This document shows positions 55,114 through 63,891 of a stretch of DNA of 64,000 nucleotides, piece after piece. The DNA is from Frigoribacterium faeni (GTDB lineage Bacteria; Actinomycetota; Actinomycetes; Actinomycetales; Microbacteriaceae). The translations under genes and the position numbers were made by a program. The notes under the pieces are model-generated. The model was given only the letters and a program-made list of their open reading frames with translations. It was not told the DNA's origin and ran no database searches. Within the stretch, counting starts at the first letter, position 1. Each line of letters opens with the position of its first letter. The DNA is taken from contig NZ_BJUV01000009.1 of assembly GCF_007988805.1 (NCBI RefSeq), forward strand, positions 42,526-106,525. Reading direction: 5' to 3'.

Positions 55114-55860
55114 TCACCCCTCCGGCGCGGCGTCGGCCCCGGAATCGGTCCCGCCCTCGACCTCGCGCACGATCATCGCGATGCAGCGACCGTTGCCCAA
55201 CGGCCGGAAGTGGCCGTCGACCGGGAACGTGACGTTGACGGCGCCCGGCAGCACGCTGCCCTCGGTGACGTGCGCGTCGAACCCCGACGCCATGGACGTG
55301 ACGCGCGCGTTGGCGTCGAGCTGGTCGGCCAGGTGGAGCAGGTCGGCGTCGCGCGGCGAGAACGCCCTCAGCGCGCGGTTCGGCAGCACGAGAGACCATC
55401 GGGTGCCCGAGAAGGGGCTGTTGACCGTCACCATGCGGGCGATGCGCTGGTCGGCGTCGGTCGTGACCATCATGGTCTTGCCGATCAGGCCGCCCTTGCT
55501 GTGACCGAGCACGATCACGTCACGGAGGTCGTGCGCGTCGAGGACGGCCTGCGCGACCTCGGCGGTCGCCCCGATCGGACGCCGGTTGTGGCCCATGCCC
55601 GGCACGACGACGATCGGATGCCCCGCCGCGTTCAGCCGGTCGGCCACCGGACGCAGGAACCGCCAGGTCTCGTAGACCCCCGGGAGCAGCAGCACGGGCT
55701 CGCGGGACCCCTCGCGGTACTCCCGTGGCACCGACCGGCGCGAACGAGGCACCAGATGGACCCGCCAGACGAAGACGTAGTCGAGGAGCAGACAGCGCAC
55801 GAAGCGCCAGAGCCCCACCCGCCGTCGGCCCGGCCGCTCACGGGAGGGCGCGTTCGTCAT
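55114..55860 (-). CDS. Alpha/beta hydrolase (lipase-like)
   Basis: 248 aa. Nucleophile in GHSKGGLIGK, with LLLPGVYETWRFLRPVADRL and VVVPGMGHNRRPIG as lid-side features; His probably in FPVDGHFRPLG. Similar to triacylglycerol lipase-type hydrolases. The N-terminus is basic with a short hydrophobic stretch but no clear signal peptide. TACGCT is 6 nt before the ATG (leaderless). Confidence 0.85.
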   Translation of the reverse strand: MTNAPSRERPGRRRVGLWRFVRCLLLDYVFVWRVHLVPRSRRSVPREYREGSREPVLLLPGVYETWRFLRPVADRLNAAGHPIVVVPGMGHNRRPIGATAEVAQAVLDAHDLRDVIVLGHSKGGLIGKTMMVTTDADQRIARMVTVNSPFSGTRWSLVLPNRALRAFSPRDADLLHLADQLDANARVTSMASGFDAHVTEGSVLPGAVNVTFPVDGHFRPLGNGRCIAMIVREVEGGTDSGADAAPEG

Positions 55861-55968
55861 GCCGTCAGCGTAGGCGGCCCGACCGGGCGGTGCCCGGGAG
55901 GCGGAAGGACCCGACGGCGCCGGGCAGGCGGCCCGACCGGAGGAACCCCGGCAGACGGCTCAGACGGC

Positions 55969-56331
55969 TCAGACGGCGCTCTCGCCGACGGGGACGACCC
56001 CGAAGGGCTCGCCGTCGGGCCAGGCGACCGCTTCGACGGCCTCGGTCGACATCGCGAGCGCGAGGTCCCACTTGGTGCAGATGGAGGCCCACGGCGGCGG
56101 GAACTGCGCCGCGTCGCGCAGCAGCTGGAGGGCGAAGGCGCCGTGCCCGGCCCGGGCGGCGGCGCTGGCCGCGTCGGGCAGCGACCCGACCACTCCGCGG
56201 ACGACGAGCACGCGGTGCTCCCAGCTCATCAGCTCGATGTCGTCGAACGCCTGCCAGGCGCTCTCGATCTCGCGACGCAGTCGCACGATCTCCCGCGACT
56301 CGGACCCCGTCAGCATCGGTGCGTCGATCAT
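55969..56331 (-). CDS. Hypothetical protein
   Basis: 120 aa soluble protein, mostly helical (SREIVRLRREIESAWQAFDDIELMSWEHRVLVVRGVVGSL...DAASAAARAGHGAFALQLLRDAAQF). No family recognised. ATG 56331 was chosen for GAGGGGGG upstream; the longer frame passes through the palindromic spacer and is unlikely to be coding. Confidence 0.6.
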   Translation of the reverse strand: MIDAPMLTGSESREIVRLRREIESAWQAFDDIELMSWEHRVLVVRGVVGSLPDAASAAARAGHGAFALQLLRDAAQFPPPWASICTKWDLALAMSTEAVEAVAWPDGEPFGVVPVGESAV

Positions 56332-56637
56332 GTCGCCCCCCTCAAGGCCGGGACGGCCCGCCGAGCGGACCGATCCGTCTGTCGGCACCGTACCGACTGA
56401 CGAGAAGATATCACCCCTCGATACCGATGGGAACCGTACCGAGGGAACCGGTTCCCTCCTGATGGATCGACGACGGAAGAGAGGGCGGCCGCGCCCCCGT
56501 CCGCCCCGCGGCGTGATCGAGCCGACGGACGTGTCCCCCGAACCCTGAGCCCACACGGAGGGCCCGCGGTCTACCGTCCACGACGCACCCACCGGTGCGA
56601 AGACCACGTCTTAGACCCACCACGAACGGGAGTCCAC
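56332..56637. other. Spacer with palindrome between hypothetical gene and dps
   Basis: 306 bases between divergent genes. It holds the 18-bp perfect palindrome at 56441-56458, two direct copies of ACCGTACCGA (56387-56396 and 56433-56442), and probably both promoters. The dps ATG has GGGAG. No gene seen. Confidence 0.55.
56441..56458. promoter_or_regulatory. Perfect 18-bp palindrome
   Basis: GAGGGAACCGGTTCCCTC. The AACCGGTT centre is like the LacI-family sites at 16299, but the flanks differ. It is 180 nt upstream of dps and 110 nt upstream of the hypothetical gene start. Confidence 0.55.
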
Positions 56638-57177
56638 ATGTTCCAGGGATCCGACACGCTCCGCGACAGCATGCAGAAGGTGCTCGTCGACCTCATCGAG
56701 CTGCACGTGCAGGGGAAGCAGGCTCACTGGAACCTGCTCGGCTCGAACTTCCGCGACCTCCACCTGCAGCTCGACGAGATCGTCGACGCGGCCCGCGAGT
56801 TCTCCGACGAGGTCGCCGAGCGCATGCGCGCCGTCTACCTCATCCCCGACGGCCGCACCTCCACCGTCACGAGCGCGACCAGCCTCGCCGAGTTCCCCGA
56901 GGGCCCGGTCGAGACCACCGAGGTCGTCGACCTCATCGTCGACCGCATGTACGCGGTCACCACCACGATGCGCGCCGTGCACGACGACGTCGACGACGAG
57001 GACCCGACGACGGCCGACGTGCTGCACAGCATCCTCGAGCGCCTCGAGCAGCTCGCCTGGATGACCGGGGCCGAGAACCGCCACCCCGAGAAGGAGTCGC
57101 GTTCGAAGACCACGCGCGACCGCGACGAGAAGGCCGCGGCCGAGGGCCTCGACCGCGTCGGCGCCATCGCCAACTGA
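56638..57177 (+). CDS. dps: Dps/ferritin-like DNA-protection protein
   Basis: 179 aa. GKQAHWNLLGSNFRDLHLQLDEIVD carries the inter-subunit ferroxidase His (H30) and acidic residues. Dps forms 12-mers that oxidise Fe(II) with peroxide and often bind DNA. A Lys/Arg-rich C-terminal tail (about 150-172) could give DNA binding. An RBS (GGGAG) precedes the ATG and there is no leaderless box. Confidence 0.94.
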   Translation: MFQGSDTLRDSMQKVLVDLIELHVQGKQAHWNLLGSNFRDLHLQLDEIVDAAREFSDEVAERMRAVYLIPDGRTSTVTSATSLAEFPEGPVETTEVVDLIVDRMYAVTTTMRAVHDDVDDEDPTTADVLHSILERLEQLAWMTGAENRHPEKESRSKTTRDRDEKAAAEGLDRVGAIAN

Positions 57178-57208
57178 CCCGACCGGCGACCAGCCCCACC
57201 ATCCCGTG

Positions 57209-57256
57209 AAGGCACCGTCCCTGGATGCGCGATCCGCGCCTCCCGGGCGGTGCCTT
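57209..57256 (+). terminator. Stem-loop after dps
   Basis: AAGGCACCG (57209-57217) and CGGTGCCTT (57248-57256) pair perfectly with a 30-nt loop, between dps and the oxidoreductase; the loop holds a CCGCGCCTC motif (57234-57242). It may reduce read-through from dps. Confidence 0.55.
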
Positions 57257-57279
57257 CTCCCGTCGAGAGGACGACCCGC

Positions 57280-58461
57280 ATGACCGAGAAGTTCGACCAC
57301 GTGATCGTCGGCGGCGGCATGACCGCCGACGGCGCCGCCAAGGCGATCCACGAGACCACCCCCGACGCGACGATCCTGATCCTGAGCGCGGACGTCGACG
57401 CGCCCTACACCCGGCCTGCCCTGTCGAAGAAGCTCTGGATCGACCCGGACTACACCGAGGACGACAACGACCTGGGCACGGTCGCCGACTCGGGCGCCGA
57501 GCTCCGACTGCGCACCATGGTCGAGTCGATCGACCGCACGGCCCGCACGGTGACGACCACGGAGGGCGACGTGGTCGGCTACGGCCGTCTGCTGCTCGCG
57601 ACCGGCGGCAGCCCCGCCGCGCTCGACCTGCCCGACGACGACCGCGTGATCTCCTTCCGCACCGCCGAGGACTACCGCCGGCTGCGGTCGCTCTCGGGCG
57701 GGGGACGGCACGTCGCCGTCGTCGGGGGCGGCTACATCGGCACCGAGATCGCGGCCGCCCTCGCCCAGAACGGCACGCGGGTCACGCTCGTGTTCCCCGA
57801 CGACGTGCTCGGCGGCTCGGTGTTCCCGGCGGAGATCGCCGCGACCTTCGAGAAGGCCTTCGAGGAGGCGCGGGTCGCGCTGGCCCGCGGACGTCGCGTC
57901 GAGAGCGGCACGGCCGACGACTCCGGCATCCACCTCGTCCTCGACGACGGCTCGACGCTCGATGCCGACGCCGTGGTGGTCGGACTGGGCATCTCGGTCG
58001 ACGACTCGCTGGCCGCCGACGCGGGGCTCGCCGTCGACGACGGGATCGTCGTCGACGAGCGGCTGCGCACCGACGACCCGGACGTGTTCGCGGCCGGCGA
58101 CGTCGCCTCCTACCCCGACGCGATCCTCGGACGGCGTCGGGTCGAGCACGTCGACAACGCGAAGTCGCAGGGGCCGGTGGCGGGCCGCAACATGGCCGGT
58201 GCCGACGAGGTCTACGACCACACGCCGTACTACTACTCGAAGGTCTTCGACATCTCGTACGAGGCCGTCGGCACGCTCGACGCCTCGCTCGACACGGTCG
58301 TCGACGACAAGGGCGACGGCCGCTCGGTCGCGTACTACCTCGGCGAGGACGGCGTCGTCGCCGGCGTGCTGCTGTGGAACGTCGAGGAGGCGCGCGACGC
58401 GGCCCGGGAGACCCTGGCCGCCGGCGCGGTCCCGCGCGACGAGCTGGTGGGTCGCATCTGA
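57280..58461 (+). CDS. FAD-dependent NAD(P)H oxidoreductase (ferredoxin reductase/AIF-like)
   Basis: 393 aa. FAD dinucleotide fold VIVGGGMTADGAAKAI at the start, NAD(P) fold VAVVGGGYIGTEIAAAL at about 145, and the FAD-binding VFAAGDVASYPD. Single-component reductase-like domains plus a C-terminal domain; no CxxC disulfide pair, so not a thioredoxin/mycothione reductase. The electron acceptor is unknown. Purine-rich GAGAGGA precedes the ATG. Confidence 0.9.
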   Translation: MTEKFDHVIVGGGMTADGAAKAIHETTPDATILILSADVDAPYTRPALSKKLWIDPDYTEDDNDLGTVADSGAELRLRTMVESIDRTARTVTTTEGDVVGYGRLLLATGGSPAALDLPDDDRVISFRTAEDYRRLRSLSGGGRHVAVVGGGYIGTEIAAALAQNGTRVTLVFPDDVLGGSVFPAEIAATFEKAFEEARVALARGRRVESGTADDSGIHLVLDDGSTLDADAVVVGLGISVDDSLAADAGLAVDDGIVVDERLRTDDPDVFAAGDVASYPDAILGRRRVEHVDNAKSQGPVAGRNMAGADEVYDHTPYYYSKVFDISYEAVGTLDASLDTVVDDKGDGRSVAYYLGEDGVVAGVLLWNVEEARDAARETLAAGAVPRDELVGRI

Positions 58462-58486
58462 CGCACCGGCCATCCGCCTCCACACG

Positions 58487-58520
58487 GACGCCCGCCCGGT
58501 CTCTCGACCGGGCGGGCGTC
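58487..58520. terminator. Bidirectional terminator
   Basis: GACGCCCGCCCGGT, loop CTCTCG, and the exact 14-bp complement, between convergent genes. Confidence 0.88.
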
Positions 58521-58536
58521 GTGTCGTCCGACGGGA

Positions 58537-59412
58537 TCAGCCGAACAGGAAGCTCTCGCGACCGGCGCGGTCGAGCTCGACGGTGAAGATGCCGCCGCTC
58601 AGCGGGTGGCGCTCGAGCTCGTCGTCGCTCATCTCCTCACGAGCCGACCCCACGAAGAGCGTGCGCATCTCGGGGCCGCCGATGGCGATGCCGGTGAGCT
58701 TCGGCGCCGGGAACGCGATGCGGTCGATCAGGTCGCCGTCCTGGTCGAGGTGGACCACGACGCCCTCGCCGTAGATCGCACCCCAGAACTCGCCCCGCTC
58801 GTCGCGGACCAGCCCGTCGTGCATCCCGCCGCTGGTGAACGGCACCACCCGGCCGAGCTCGCCGTCGGCGCCCCAGGTCGCCTGGAACACCGTCTTCACC
58901 CCCGTGTCGGTGAACCACATCGTGCTGCCGTCGTCGTTCCACTCGAGTCCGTTGAAGGTGGTGAAGCCGCCGCGCAGCCTCGTGACCTGCTCGTCGGGGC
59001 CGACGCGGTACATCAGGGCGTCGGGCTCCTCCTCGGTGACGTCCATGCCGCCGACCACGAAGGCGCCGAACGGGTCGCACTTGCCCTCGTTGAAGCGGAT
59101 GCCGTCGTGCCGATGCGGCAGGTGGGCGATCTCGCGGAGGTCCCCGCCCTCGTCGTCGGTCGTGACGATCCGGTCGCCGAGAGCCATGATCAGCCCTCCG
59201 TCGCGACGGCGCTGCAGGCTCGCGAGCGGGGCCGGCAGCTGCGTCGTGCGGTCGTCGGTCCCGTCGGCGCTCGTGCGGTGCAGGACCCCCGGCGTGATGT
59301 CGCACCAGACGAGCTCCTGCCGGTCGACGTCCCACACGGGGCTCTCGACGAGCACCGCCTTCGCGTCGAGGAAGAGTCGGGGCTCGGACGTGGTTCCGGT
59401 GGGGAGGGGCAT
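58537..59412 (-). CDS. SMP-30/gluconolactonase-like protein
   Basis: 291 aa six-bladed propeller. The metal-site residues are recognisable: Glu in VESPVWD, Asn in IRFNEGKCDPFGAFVVGG, and Asn/Asp in NGLEWNDDG and MHDGLVRDERGEFW. Members are lactonases for aldonolactones and related compounds. A near-consensus TAGACC box lies 6 nt before the ATG. Confidence 0.93.
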   Translation of the reverse strand: MPLPTGTTSEPRLFLDAKAVLVESPVWDVDRQELVWCDITPGVLHRTSADGTDDRTTQLPAPLASLQRRRDGGLIMALGDRIVTTDDEGGDLREIAHLPHRHDGIRFNEGKCDPFGAFVVGGMDVTEEEPDALMYRVGPDEQVTRLRGGFTTFNGLEWNDDGSTMWFTDTGVKTVFQATWGADGELGRVVPFTSGGMHDGLVRDERGEFWGAIYGEGVVVHLDQDGDLIDRIAFPAPKLTGIAIGGPEMRTLFVGSAREEMSDDELERHPLSGGIFTVELDRAGRESFLFG

Positions 59413-59542
59413 CGTCCCGGTCTACCAGGCGAGCCCCGGGGCGCGCCCGTTCCGTCCTCCCCCGGGGTACGCACCGCCCGATTGCACACAAGTCCCTGCG
59501 AGGCGCGGACACGAGGAGGCGCACCGGGCCACCGTAGAGGGC

Positions 59543-61471
59543 GTGACGGACATCCTCGACAACCCTGACGACACCCAGACCCCGGTCGACCCGGGCACCG
59601 CGCGTGAAGCCGGAGCCTGGCACCGCCCCGAACCCCGGGAGGACGGCTACGTCGCCCTGCGGTCCTACGGCGCCATCGGCGACGGCCGGACGGTGGGCCT
59701 CGTGGCCCGCGACGGGCAGATCGACTGGCTCCCCATGCCCGACCTCGACAGCGACCCGGTGTTCTCCGGCATCGTCGACGCCGGCCGGGGCGGCCGCATC
59801 GAGCTCCGTCCCGTCAGCGACGACTTCGAGGTGCAGCGCGAGTACGTCGAGAACACCAACGTCCTCGTCACGCGTTTCCGCACCGCCACGGGTGTCGTCC
59901 AGGTGACCGACGCCCTCGTCACGGGCGTGGCGGGGCGTCTGCCCTGGGCCGAGCTCGCGCGGCGGATCGAAGGGCTCGAGGGGTCGGTCGACATGCGCTG
60001 GGCGGTCGTGCCCGGCAACACGTTCGGCACGCATCCGATCCGCCGGGTCGACACCCTGCACGGGCCGGTGCTCCGCGCCGCCGACATCAACCTGGCCCTG
60101 GTCGGCTTCGAGCACGGTCGGCTCGACTCGATCGAGCCGGGCGACGGTGAGGCCCACGGCGGTCCGCACCGCTTCTGGGGCGAGTTCAGCACGCACGAGG
60201 GCTCGCGCTCGCTGATCTGCCTCTGCGGCGTCGACGACGAGCCCCTGCATCTGCCCGACCCGCACGTCGTCGACCGGGGCATCGACCGGACGGTGCGCAA
60301 CTGGCAGTCCTGGTCGGACGAGTTCAACTGGGACGGCCCGTGGGCCGACGCCGTCCAGCGGAGCGCCCTCGCCCTCAAGCTGCTGATCTTCAGCCCCACC
60401 GGCGCCATCGCGGCCGCCGCCACGGCGGCCCTGCCCGAGAACTTCACGGGCGACAAGAACTGGGACTACCGCTTCGCCTGGGTCCGCGACCTCGCCTACA
60501 CCGTGAACGCCCTCGTGCGCTTCGGCCTGCGCGAGGAGACGCAGGCCGCGGTGTCCTGGCTGCTCTCGTCGCTCAAGGCGAACGGCCACGAGATGCGCAT
60601 CTTCCTGAACCTCGACGGCACCGTCCCCGACGGCACGCACGAGACCGGATCCGAGGGCTGGCGCGGCATCGGCCCGGTCTACAAGGGCAACCCCGCCGGC
60701 GAGCAGCTGCAGCTCGGCACCTACGCCGACATCCTGGCGATCATGAGCCAGTACGCGGCCGACGGCAACATCCTCGACGAGTCGACCGGCGATCTGCTGG
60801 CCGGCTTCGCGGACGACGCCTGCCGCCGCTGGCAGGAGAAGGACTCCGGGATGTGGGAGCTCGGCGACGAGCAGCACTACGTCAGCAGCAAGATGGGCTG
60901 CTGGCAGGCGATCGACGCAGCCCTGCACCTCACCGAGGTGGGTCAGATGCATCCCGACCCGGACGACGTCGAGCACTGGAAGAAGAACCGCGACCTGATC
61001 GTCGAATGGGTCGCCGAGCACGGCTGGTCGGAGGAGCTCGGCGCGTACGTCATGCACCCCGGCAGCGACAAGCTCGACGCCTCGGTGCTGCTGCACGCGC
61101 CCAGCGGCTTCGACCGCGGCGAGCGCATGTCGCGCACCATCGACGCCATCCGCCGCGAGCTCGGGGCGGGGCCGCTGGTCTTCCGCTACAGCGAGGTCGA
61201 CCAGGAGGAGGGCACGTTCCTGGCCTGCGCCTTCTGGCTCGCGAGCGCCCTCGCCTGCGTCGGCCGACAGGGCGAGGCCGTCGAGCTCATGGACCAGCTG
61301 GTCGTGCAGCCCAACGACCTCGGCCTGATGACCGAGATGATCAGCGCCGACAACGGCGAGTTCCTCGGCAACCTGCCGCAGGGGCTGAGCCACCTGGCCC
61401 TGGTCAACGCCGCCATCACCATCGACGAGATGGGCCGCGAAGGCACCACCGACCACCTGGAGGGCCAGTGA
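59543..61471 (+). CDS. Glycoside hydrolase family 15 protein (glucoamylase/trehalase-like)
   Basis: 642 aa. N-terminal beta-sandwich (YGAIGDGRTVGLVARDGQIDWLPMPDLDSDPVF) and (alpha/alpha)6 catalytic barrel with NWDYRFAWVRDLAYTVNAL and a catalytic Glu region in YSEVDQEEGTFLACAFWLASAL. GH15 enzymes without signal peptides in actinobacteria are often trehalases; glucoamylase activity is the other option. GTG start; its stop overlaps the phosphoketolase GTG by 4 nt. Confidence 0.9.
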   Translation: MTDILDNPDDTQTPVDPGTAREAGAWHRPEPREDGYVALRSYGAIGDGRTVGLVARDGQIDWLPMPDLDSDPVFSGIVDAGRGGRIELRPVSDDFEVQREYVENTNVLVTRFRTATGVVQVTDALVTGVAGRLPWAELARRIEGLEGSVDMRWAVVPGNTFGTHPIRRVDTLHGPVLRAADINLALVGFEHGRLDSIEPGDGEAHGGPHRFWGEFSTHEGSRSLICLCGVDDEPLHLPDPHVVDRGIDRTVRNWQSWSDEFNWDGPWADAVQRSALALKLLIFSPTGAIAAAATAALPENFTGDKNWDYRFAWVRDLAYTVNALVRFGLREETQAAVSWLLSSLKANGHEMRIFLNLDGTVPDGTHETGSEGWRGIGPVYKGNPAGEQLQLGTYADILAIMSQYAADGNILDESTGDLLAGFADDACRRWQEKDSGMWELGDEQHYVSSKMGCWQAIDAALHLTEVGQMHPDPDDVEHWKKNRDLIVEWVAEHGWSEELGAYVMHPGSDKLDASVLLHAPSGFDRGERMSRTIDAIRRELGAGPLVFRYSEVDQEEGTFLACAFWLASALACVGRQGEAVELMDQLVVQPNDLGLMTEMISADNGEFLGNLPQGLSHLALVNAAITIDEMGREGTTDHLEGQ

Positions 61472-63867
61472 CCACGGCAGACGCCACCCCGTCGCTCCCC
61501 GCGACGGCCGACGAGCTCGCGCTCGTCGACGGTTGGTGGCGGGCCGCCAACTACCTCACGGTCGGGCAGATCTACCTGATGGAGAACGCGCTGCTGACCC
61601 GGCCGATCGCGGCCGACGACATCAAGCCGCGCCTCCTCGGCCACTGGGGCACGTCCCCGGCGCTGAGCTTCGTCTACGCCCACCTGAACCGCATCATCCG
61701 CCGCGACGACCGCGATCTGCTCTACGTCTGCGGACCGGGCCACGGCGGACCGGCGATGGTGGCCAACACCTGGCTCGAGGGCACGTACTCCGAGCTGTTC
61801 CCCGAGGTCTCGGCCGACGCGGTGGGGATGCAGAGGCTGTTCAAGCAGTTCTCGTTCCCGGGCGGCATCCCGTCGCACGCGGCGCCCGAGACACCGGGGT
61901 CGATCAACGAGGGCGGCGAGCTCGGCTACTCGCTGAGCCACGCCTACGGTGCCGTGCTCGACGATCCCGATCTGGTGGCCGTCTGCGTGATCGGCGACGG
62001 CGAGGCCGAGACCGGCCCGCTGGCGACCAGCTGGCACGCGAACAAGCTGCTCGACGCCCGTCACGACGGCGCGGTGCTGCCCATCCTCAACCTCAACGGC
62101 TACAAGATCGCCAACCCGACCGTGCTCGCCCGCATCCCCGAGGGCGAGCTGCTCGAGCTCCTGCGGGGCTACGGATACGAGCCCATCGTGGTCGCCGGCG
62201 GCTTCGACGGCGAGGATCCGATGCACGTGCACGAGCGGATGGCCGCCGGCCTCGATCGCGCGTTCGCCCGGATCGACGAGCTGCAGCGCGAGGCGCGCAC
62301 CGGAGACGGCGTCGAGCGTCCGCGCTGGCCGATGATCGTGCTGCGCACCCCCAAGGGCTGGACCGGCCCGAGGGTCGTCGACGGCGAGCGGATCGAGGGC
62401 ACCTGGCGTGCGCATCAGGTGCCCCTGAGCGGGGTCCGCGAGAACGACGAGCACCGGACCCAGCTCGACGAGTGGATGAGGTCCTACCGTCCCGCCGAGC
62501 TGTTCGACGGCGACGGGCGCACCATGTCGTGGCTCGACGGGCTGCGTCCCCGCGGCGAGAAGCGGATGAGCGCCATCCCGGCGTCGAACGGCGGCCTCGT
62601 GCGCCGCGACCTGTCGCTGACGGACTACCGGGCGCACGCCGTCGAGACCTCCGACGACCGGCGCACCCAGGCCGAGGCGACCCGGGTGCTCGGCCGGTGG
62701 CTGGCCGAGATCGTGCGCGACAACCCGTCGACCTTCCGCCTCTTCGGACCCGACGAGACCGTGTCCAACCGGCTCGACCCGGTGTTCGACGTGACCGACC
62801 GGGTGTGGGCCGCCGACATCTGGCCCGAGGACGAGCACATCGCCCCGAGCGGACGCGTCATGGAGGTGCTCAGCGAGCACCTCCTGCAGGGGCTGATGGA
62901 GGGCTACCTGCTGACCGGCCGACACGGCCTGCTCAACACCTACGAGGCGTTCGTGCACATCGTCGACTCGATGTTCAACCAGCACGCCAAGTGGCTGGAG
63001 AGCGCCGACGGGATCGACTGGCGGGCGCCGATCTCGTCGTTCACCTACCTGCTGTCGTCGCACGTCTGGCGACAGGACCACAACGGCTTCTCGCATCAGG
63101 ATCCGGGGTTCCTCGACGTCGTCGTCAACAAGCAGGCGCACCTCGTGCGCATCTACCTGGCCCCCGACGCCAACACCCTCCTGGCCGTCGCCGACCACGC
63201 GTTCCGGACGACCGACACCGTCAACGTGATCGTCGCCGGCAAGCAGGAGTCGCCCGCCTGGCTGTCGCTGCCCGAGGCGGAGGAGCACGTCCGGCGCGGT
63301 GTCGGCATCTGGGAGTGGGCCGGCACCGAGGGCACCCCGGTCGAGGGCGTCGACCCCGACGTCGTGCTCGCCTGCGCGGGCGACGTGCCGACGCTCGAGA
63401 CGATCGCGGCCGCCGACCTGCTGCGGCGGTCGCTGCCGTCGCTCCGCACCCGCGTGGTGAACGTCGTCGACCTCATGCGCCTGCAGGACGTCCGCGAGCA
63501 CTCGCACGGTCTGACGAGCGACGACTTCGACGCGCTCTTCACGACGTCCGCACCGGTCGTGTTCGACTTCCACGGGTATCCGTCGCTCGTCCACCAGTTG
63601 ACGTACCGCCGGACGAACCACGACAACCTGCACGTCCGCGGGTTCCAGGAGCGCGGGACGACGACCACGCCCTTCGACATGGCGATGCTCAACGACATCG
63701 ACCGCTACCGCCTGGTGCTCGACGTGCTGCATCGTGTGCCGGGTCTGGCCGACGAGCACCCCGAGCTGGTGGCGGACGTCGAATCGCGTCGGGAGATCGC
63801 CCGGCAGTACGCGTACACGCACGGTGAGGACCACCCCGACGTGACCGGCTGGCAGTTCGGCGACTGA
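61468..63867 (+). CDS. xfp: Phosphoketolase
   Basis: 799 aa, normal length. Splits xylulose-5-phosphate or fructose-6-phosphate with phosphate to acetyl phosphate plus an aldose phosphate. TPP and active-site signatures: GPGHGGPAMVANTWLEG, SFPGGIPSHAAPETPGSINEGGELGYSL, GDGEAETGPLATSWH and LNGYKIANPT; C-terminal domain YPSLVHQLTYRRTNHDNLHVRGFQERGTTTTPFDM. The GTG start overlaps the GH15 stop (GTGA), coupling a sugar-releasing enzyme with phosphoketolase. Confidence 0.95.
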   Translation: MTTADATPSLPATADELALVDGWWRAANYLTVGQIYLMENALLTRPIAADDIKPRLLGHWGTSPALSFVYAHLNRIIRRDDRDLLYVCGPGHGGPAMVANTWLEGTYSELFPEVSADAVGMQRLFKQFSFPGGIPSHAAPETPGSINEGGELGYSLSHAYGAVLDDPDLVAVCVIGDGEAETGPLATSWHANKLLDARHDGAVLPILNLNGYKIANPTVLARIPEGELLELLRGYGYEPIVVAGGFDGEDPMHVHERMAAGLDRAFARIDELQREARTGDGVERPRWPMIVLRTPKGWTGPRVVDGERIEGTWRAHQVPLSGVRENDEHRTQLDEWMRSYRPAELFDGDGRTMSWLDGLRPRGEKRMSAIPASNGGLVRRDLSLTDYRAHAVETSDDRRTQAEATRVLGRWLAEIVRDNPSTFRLFGPDETVSNRLDPVFDVTDRVWAADIWPEDEHIAPSGRVMEVLSEHLLQGLMEGYLLTGRHGLLNTYEAFVHIVDSMFNQHAKWLESADGIDWRAPISSFTYLLSSHVWRQDHNGFSHQDPGFLDVVVNKQAHLVRIYLAPDANTLLAVADHAFRTTDTVNVIVAGKQESPAWLSLPEAEEHVRRGVGIWEWAGTEGTPVEGVDPDVVLACAGDVPTLETIAAADLLRRSLPSLRTRVVNVVDLMRLQDVREHSHGLTSDDFDALFTTSAPVVFDFHGYPSLVHQLTYRRTNHDNLHVRGFQERGTTTTPFDMAMLNDIDRYRLVLDVLHRVPGLADEHPELVADVESRREIARQYAYTHGEDHPDVTGWQFGD

Positions 63868-63891
63868 GCCGCGGCCCCGAGCGTCGACACC

